Assembly (NCBI GenBank): GCA_964505555.1
Contig: CAZDIO010000045.1
Coordinates: forward strand, 1 to 15,447
DNA: 15,447 nucleotides
Direction: 5' to 3'
Source: CAZDIO01 sp964505555
GTDB lineage: Bacteria > Bdellovibrionota_C > UBA2361 > SZUA-149 > CAZDIO01
Positions 14,080 through 15,447 of this stretch are shown piece by piece (position 1 is the stretch's first letter; every line of letters begins with the position of its first letter). The translations under genes were made by a program, and so were the position numbers. The notes below the pieces were generated by a model. The model was not told the origin of the DNA. It was given only the letters and a program-made list of their open reading frames with translations, and did not search any database.

Positions 14080-15348
14080 ATGACACCACTCCCGCTCATC
14101 AGCGTAATTCTCCTTACCCGAAATGAGGGGGAGGCGATCTCTTTGCTGCTGAGAGAGACTGAAGATATTCTTAAAGAGTTAAAGCTCACCTTTGAAATTA
14201 TTGTCATCGATGCCGGTTCTACCGACGACACCTGGAGTAAGGCAGAAGCTTTGGGAGCGCGAGTGCACCTCCAAAAACGGATCGGCTATGGAGGGGCGCT
14301 TCGAGAGGGTTTTCTCCTTGCTCGAGGGGAATTTATTATTACCTTTGATGCCGATGGTTCGCACTCTCCGAAATCGATTAAGGCCTTATGGAATGCTCGT
14401 CACCAAGGAGATATCGTTGTTGGTTCTCGTTTTGTCGCTGAAGGGGATACTGCGGCGCCATTTTTTCGAAAAATACTCTCCCTGGTTTTAAATAAAACCT
14501 TTCGAACGCTTCTTCATGTTCCGGTCCAAGATGTCTCGAGCGGCTATCGACTCTATCGAGCATCGCTCCTGACACCGGAGCAGTATCGATCGGAGGATTT
14601 TAACATTCTTGAAGAGATCCTCATCCGGGCTTATGCCGATGGTTTCTCAGTGGCAGAGGTTCCTATTCACTACTTACCGAGAAAGGGTGGTTACTCAAAG
14701 GTTTCTTTCATCAAGTTTCTCTGGTCCTATCTCCATACTCTTTACGAACTGTGGATCTTAAGAAACTCCGTAGAGTCTGCAGACTATGATCATCGTGCCT
14801 ACTATAGCTGGATTCCGCTTCAACGGTACTGGCAGAGAAGGCGCCATGCTCTAGTGACAGGGTTCTTGCGGTCAAACCAGTCAACGCTCGATATCGGTTG
14901 TGGAAGCAGTAAGATTATCCAAGACATGCCAAAAGCGGTGGCGATGGATCTCGCTTTTAGAAAGCTTCGTTATCTAAAAAAAACAAATCCTCACCGAGTT
15001 CAAGCAAGCACTTTTTCGTTGCCATTTGCAAACGAGTCATTTCAACAGATAGTTCACTCGCAGGTGTTGGAGCATATTCCTTTTGATAAGGTAATTTTTC
15101 AGGAACTCTTTCGAGTGCTCAAACCTCACGGAACCCTTGTAGTCGGAACCCCAGACTATGGACGAATCTGGTGGCCGATCATTGAATTCTTTTATGGAAA
15201 ACTTCTTCCTAATGCTTACGCTGATGAACACATCACGCACTATACAAAACAGATGCTCATCGACACTCTTGCCGAATATGGCTTTAGAACGTTGGAGTAT
15301 CGGTATATTTGTGGGGGGGAGTTGATTGTGAGGGCGGTGAAGGTTTGA
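14080..15348 (+). CDS. GT2 glycosyltransferase fused to a SAM-dependent methyltransferase
   Basis: Residues 5-230 are a DPM1-like family 2 glycosyltransferase: ISVILLTRNEGEAI, IVIDAGSTDDT (41-51), FDADGSHSP with the DxD-type metal site (89-97), VVGSRF, DVSSGYRLYR (151-160) and PIHYLPRKGGYSKVS. Residues 265-420 are a class I Methyltransf_11-type domain: LDIGCGSSK (270-278, SAM motif I), AMDLAFRKL (motif II acidic residue), SLPFANESF, VHSQVLEHIPF (326-335) and LFRVLKPHGTLVVGTPD. No membrane helix is seen, so it is cytoplasmic or peripheral. A plausible role is making a methylated sugar-lipid for surface polysaccharide; this is inferred from domains only. The fusion is continuous, with no frameshift. 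No SD precedes ATG 14080. Confidence 0.88.
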   Translation: MTPLPLISVILLTRNEGEAISLLLRETEDILKELKLTFEIIVIDAGSTDDTWSKAEALGARVHLQKRIGYGGALREGFLLARGEFIITFDADGSHSPKSIKALWNARHQGDIVVGSRFVAEGDTAAPFFRKILSLVLNKTFRTLLHVPVQDVSSGYRLYRASLLTPEQYRSEDFNILEEILIRAYADGFSVAEVPIHYLPRKGGYSKVSFIKFLWSYLHTLYELWILRNSVESADYDHRAYYSWIPLQRYWQRRRHALVTGFLRSNQSTLDIGCGSSKIIQDMPKAVAMDLAFRKLRYLKKTNPHRVQASTFSLPFANESFQQIVHSQVLEHIPFDKVIFQELFRVLKPHGTLVVGTPDYGRIWWPIIEFFYGKLLPNAYADEHITHYTKQMLIDTLAEYGFRTLEYRYICGGELIVRAVKV

Positions 15349-15447
15349 GGGTGAATGTTGATTAGTCCCCTATTCAGAATTAGAACCTCTAATAAAATGA
15401 AAACCCCTGTCGTTTGGTTAGAAAACAAGAAAAAAAAAAAAATAAAA
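15349..15447. other. Non-coding tail with A13 run
   Basis: The last 99 bases hold no gene. A run of thirteen A lies at 15430-15442. No terminator hairpin is visible after the GT2-methyltransferase gene. Confidence 0.6.

Overview
The window is ordinary-density bacterial chromosome at moderate, slightly AT-rich composition. It encodes about thirteen proteins and one tRNA. A periplasmic MltB-type murein hydrolase and a DUF1329 envelope protein point to a Gram-negative cell. A zinc-ribbon plus RDD protein, a TrmD fused to a second SPOUT methyltransferase, and a stand-alone NuoI suggest a deltaproteobacteria-like lineage (for example SAR324, Bdellovibrionota or Myxococcota relatives). That placement is inference and low confidence. 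I see no rRNA, CRISPR array, phage gene, transposase or plasmid function.

Left part, minus strand (220-6708): reading leftwards, a DsbA/HCCA-isomerase-like thioredoxin-fold protein, rsmE, a zinc-ribbon acidic protein, an RDD membrane protein, tRNA-Phe(GAA), holA and mltB. The first four genes are closely spaced and probably co-transcribed. The zinc-ribbon and RDD reading frames look like two halves of one gene. They meet at a run of ten A (coding strand), preceded by an SD-like purine block and a 10-bp hairpin, and a -1 shift there gives one open 730-residue protein. The tRNA is flanked upstream by a 146-bp concentric palindrome. Octamer repeats (CTCTGYGN) form a 31-bp inverted repeat inside the 5' part of mltB and recur once more downstream of the RDD gene.

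Middle part (6709-9160): a promoter-bearing divergent gap, then nuoI and a DUF1329 gene on the plus strand. The DUF1329 gene converges on a GT87-type membrane protein, and the two stop codons share the palindrome TTATAA.

Right part (9154-15447): on the minus strand, a TrmD-SPOUT fusion is followed by the GT87 gene with an 11-bp overlap. Plus-strand genes diverge from trmD: a Rossmann/DUF2520 protein, a small unrecognised helical protein, an 831-bp non-coding stretch, and a GT2 glycosyltransferase fused to a SAM methyltransferase. The non-coding stretch carries two related structured elements. They share two 11-base blocks but have unrelated, self-complementary stems, so they look like members of one RNA or repeat family.

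The window has housekeeping content (replication clamp loading, tRNA and rRNA methylation, cell-wall turnover, respiration) mixed with envelope glycosylation genes. The most promising unexplained signals are the A10 frameshift junction, the twin structured elements and the tRNA-adjacent palindrome.
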